Assembly: GCA_032718475.1 (NCBI GenBank)
Contig: JAUCBJ010004973.1
Span: forward strand, 35,293-99,292
DNA length: 64,000 nucleotides
Origin: Nemertoderma westbladi
Lineage: Eukaryota > Xenacoelomorpha > Nemertodermatida > Nemertodermatidae
Reading direction: 5' to 3'
Part shown: positions 60,801 to 64,000 of the stretch, piece by piece
Layout of the letters: every line of letters begins with the position of its first letter
How positions within the stretch are numbered: position 1 is the stretch's first letter
Position numbers and translations under genes: made by a program
The notes under the pieces: generated by a model
What the model saw: the letters and a program-made list of their open reading frames with translations, nothing else
Database searches by the model: none
What the model was told of the DNA's origin: nothing

Positions 60801-63800
60801 GTTCCAAATTGTGTGGTTCGCGTGGGGGCGTTTATTCGGGAAGGCGTTTAAGTTCCAAATTGTGTGGTTCGAGTGGGGGCGTTTATTCGGGAAGGCGTTT
60901 AAGTTCCAAATTGTGTGGTTCGAGTGGGGGCGTTTATTCGAGAGGGGCGTTTATTCGGGAGGCGTTTAAGTTCCAAATTGTGTGGTTCGCGTGGGGGCGT
61001 TTATTCGGGAAGGCGTTTAAGTTCCAAATTGTGTGGTTCGCGTGGGGGCGTTTATTCGGGGAGGCGTTTAAGTTCCAAATTGTGTGGTTCGAGTGGGGGC
61101 GTTTATTCGGGGAGGCGTTTAAGTTCCAAATTGTGTGGTTCGCGTGGGGGCGTTTATTCGGGAAGGCGTTTAAGTTCCAAATTGTGTGGTTCGAGTGGGG
61201 GCGTTTATTCGGGAAGGCGTTTAAGTTCCAAATTGTGTGGTTCGAGTGGGGGCGTTTATTCGAGAGGGGCGTTTATTCGGGAAGGCGTTTAAGTTCCAAA
61301 TTGTGTGGTTCGCGTGGGGGCGTTTATTCGGGGAAGGCGTTTAAGTTCCAAATTGTGTGGTTCGAGTGGGGGCGTTTATTCGGGGAGGCGTTTAAGTTCC
61401 AAATTGTGTGGTTCGAGTGGGGGCGTTTATTCGGGGAGGCGTTTAAGTTCCAAATTGTGTGGTTCGAGTGGGGGCGTTTATTCGGGGAAGGCGTTTAAGT
61501 TCCAAATTGTGTGGTTCGAGTGGGGGCGTTTATTCGGGAAGGCGTTTAAGTTCCAAATTGTGTGGTTCGAGTGGGGGCGTTTATTCGGGAAGGCGTTTAA
61601 GTTCCAAATTGTGTGGTTCGAGTGGGGGCGTTTATTCGGGGAAGGCGTTTAAGTTCCAAATTGTGTGGTTCGAGTGGGGGCGTTTATTCGGGAAGGCGTT
61701 TAAGTTCCAAATTGTGTGGTTCGAGTGGGGGCGTTTATTCTGGGAAGGCGTTTAAGTTCCAAATTGTGTGGTTCGAGTGGGGGCGTTTATTCGGGAAGGC
61801 GTTTAAGTTCCAAATTGTGTGGTTCGCGTGGGGGCGTTTATTCGGGAAGGCGTTTAAGTTCCAAATTGTGTGGTTCGCGTGGGGGCGTTTATTCGGGGAA
61901 GGCGTTTAAGTTCCAAATTGTGTGGTTCGCGTGGGGGCGTTTATTCGGGAAGGCGTTTAAGTTCCAAATTGTGTGGTTCGAGTGGGGGCGTTTATTCGAG
62001 AGGGGCGTTTATTCGGGGAGGCGTTTAAGTTCCAAATTGTGTGGTTCGCGTGGGGGCGTTTATTCGGGAAGGCGTTTAAGTTCCAAATTGTGTGGTTCGC
62101 GTGGGGGCGTTTATTCGGGGAAGGCGTTTAAGTTCCAAATTGTGTGGTTCGAGTGGGGGCGTTTATTCGGGAAGGCGTTTAAGTTCCAAATTGTGTGGTT
62201 CGAGTGGGGGCGTTTATTCGGGGAAGGCGTTTAAGTTCCAAATTGTGTGGTTCGAGTGGGGGCGTTTATTCGGGGAGGCGTTTAAGTTCCAAATTGTGTG
62301 GTTCGCGTGGGGGCGTTTATTCGGGGAAGGCGTTTAAGTTCCAAATTGTGTGGTTCGAGTGGGGGCGTTTATTCGGGGAGGCGTTTAAGTTCCAAATTGT
62401 GTGGTTCGCGTGGGGGCGTTTATTCGGGAAGGCGTTTAAGTTCCAAATTGTGTGGTTCGAGTGGGGGCGTTTATTCTGGGAAGGCGTTTAAGTTCCAAAT
62501 TGTGTGGTTCGCGTGGGGGCGTTTATTCGGGGAAGGCGTTTAAGTTCCAAATTGTGTGGTTCGAGTGGGGGCGTTTATTCGGGAAGGCGTTTAAGTTCCA
62601 AATTGTGTGGTTCGAGTGGGGGCGTTTATTCGGGGAAGGCGTTTAAGTTCCAAATTGTGTGGTTCGCGTGGGGGCGTTTATTCGGGAAGGCGTTTAAGTT
62701 CCAAATTGTGTGGTTCGAGTGGGGGCGTTTATTCGGGAAGGCGTTTAAGTTCCAAATTGTGTGGTTCGCGTGGGGGCGTTTATTCGGGAAGGCGTTTAAG
62801 TTCCAAATTGTGTGGTTCGAGTGGGGGCGTTTATTCGGGAAGGCGTTTAAGTTCCAAATTGTGTGGTTCGAGTGGGGGCGTTTATTCTGGGAAGGCGTTT
62901 AAGTTCCAAATTGTGTGGTTCGCGTGGGGGCGTTTATTCGGGAAGGCGTTTAAGTTCCAAATTGTGTGGTTCGAGTGGGGGCGTTTATTCGGGGAAGGCG
63001 TTTAAGTTCCAAATTGTGTGGTTCGAGTGGGGGCGTTTATTCGAGAGGGGCGTTTATTCGGGAAGGCGTTTAAGTTCCAAATTGTGTGGTTCGCGTGGGG
63101 GCGTTTATTCGGGAAGGCGTTTAAGTTCCAAATTGTGTGGTTCGCGTGGGGGCGTTTATTCGGGGAGGCGTTTAAGTTCCAAATTGTGTGGTTCGAGTGG
63201 GGGCGTTTATTCGGGGAAGGCGTTTAAGTTCCAAATTGTGTGGTTCGCGTGGGGGCGTTTATTCGGGAAGGCGTTTAAGTTCCAAATTGTGTGGTTCGAG
63301 TGGGGGCGTTTATTCGGGGAGGCGTTTAAGTTCCAAATTGTGTGGTTCGAGTGGGGGCGTTTATTCGAGAGGGGCGTTTATTCGGGAAGGCGTTTAAGTT
63401 CCAAATTGTGTGGTTCGAGTGGGGGCGTTTATTCTGGGAAGGCGTTTAAGTTCCAAATTGTGTGGTTCGAGTGGGGGCGTTTATTCGGGGAGGCGTTTAA
63501 GTTCCAAATTGTGTGGTTCGAGTGGGGGCGTTTATTCGGGAAGGCGTTTAAGTTCCAAATTGTGTGGTTCGCGTGGGGGCGTTTATTCGGGGAGGCGTTT
63601 AAGTTCCAAATTGTGTGGTTCGAGTGGGGGCGTTTATTCGGGAAGGCGTTTAAGTTCCAAATTGTGTGGTTCGAGTGGGGGCGTTTATTCGGGAAGGCGT
63701 TTAAGTTCCAAATTGTGTGGTTCGAGTGGGGGCGTTTATTCGGGAAGGCGTTTAAGTTCCAAATTGTGTGGTTCGAGTGGGGGCGTTTATTCGGGAAGGC

Positions 63801-64000
63801 GTTTAAGTTCCAAATTGTGTGGTTCGAGTGGGGGCGTTTATTCGGGAAGGCGTTTAAGTTCCAAATTGTGTGGTTCGAGTGAGGGCGTTTATTCGGGGAG
63901 GCGTTTAAGTTCCAAATTGTGTGGTTCGAGTGGGGGCGTTTATTCGGGGAGGCGTTTAAGTTCCAAATTGTGTGGTTCGAGTGGGGGCGTTTATTCGGGG
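54858..64000 (+). repeat. 51/52-bp minisatellite, about 178 copies, runs off the window
   Basis: The unit contains GGCGTTTAAGTTCCAAATTG, then TGTGGTTCGAGTGGGGGCGT and TTATTCGGGGA. Length is 51 or 52 bp, set by GGGGAGG/GGGAAGG versus GGGGAAGG at the junction. Other variants are TTCGAG/TTCGCG, ATTCTGGG and rare shortened units (ATTCGAGAGGGGCG, ATTCGGGGGCG). CGCG-type units are absent before about 56.7 kb and common after 58.5 kb. All long reading frames here are repeat artefacts. The array lies in the ABHD16A intron after exon 2. Confidence 0.98.

Noticed and set aside
54858-63882. Dozens of overlapping long ORFs of GRLFGKAFKFQIVWFEW and GGVYSGRRLSSKLCGSS type
   Set aside because: They arise from reading a 51/52-bp repeat in different frames; the frame switches at every 52-bp unit, and the region is intronic to ABHD16A.

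Overview
This is a eukaryotic window, from an invertebrate animal genome whose phylum I cannot fix. It holds parts of two recognisable host genes, both on the + strand and both multi-exonic. The rest is non-LTR retrotransposon debris, tRNA-derived SINEs, small inverted-repeat elements and many very large minisatellite arrays. No bacterial operon, CRISPR array, rRNA or convincing functional tRNA gene is visible.

Host gene 1 is dixin (DIXDC1-like), about 12.0-23.6 kb. Nine exons were placed by hand. They carry an N-terminal calponin-homology domain, a coiled coil and a C-terminal DIX domain. All eight junctions keep phase, giving 636 residues up to a natural stop; only the short first coding exon(s) are not found. 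Host gene 2 is an ABHD16A-like lipase. Exon 1 is at 38.05-38.83 kb and the exon with the GWSIGG nucleophile elbow is at 54.14-54.50 kb. A 15.3-kb intron lies between them, and the 3' exons are beyond the window.

Layout. 0-2.5 kb: a degenerate LINE. 2.9-7.2 kb: RTE-type LINE pieces on the - strand, with duplicated upstream monomers. 7.8-8.4 kb: a decayed Ulp1/C48 protease. 8.9-11.7 kb: small repeats and an RTE fragment. 12-23.6 kb: dixin, whose introns carry 38-, 45- and 41-bp arrays. 24.0-28.4 kb: a SINE followed by a 32-bp array. 28.85-34.46 kb: a foldback-type element with roughly 1-kb inverted arms, tandem inner repeats and an internal Zn-finger/acidic-repeat gene region. 34.7-36.9 kb: an unassigned CCHC-knuckle (Gag-like) coding region. 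38-54.5 kb: ABHD16A, with its intron packed with RTE copies, MITEs, arrays and an intact 1170-codon repeat ORF. 54.86 kb to the end: a 51/52-bp array of at least 9 kb.

The most unusual features are these. (1) In dixin intron 6 the real 5' splice site is the first unit of about 97 tandem copies of itself. (2) A nested, intronless 1170-aa ORF lies in the ABHD16A intron, with a coiled-coil head and about 69 copies of a 14-aa repeat. (3) The foldback element carries its own promoter-like site and gene. (4) A SINE and another short sequence share 3' ends with the local RTE LINE, which points to mobilisation in trans.
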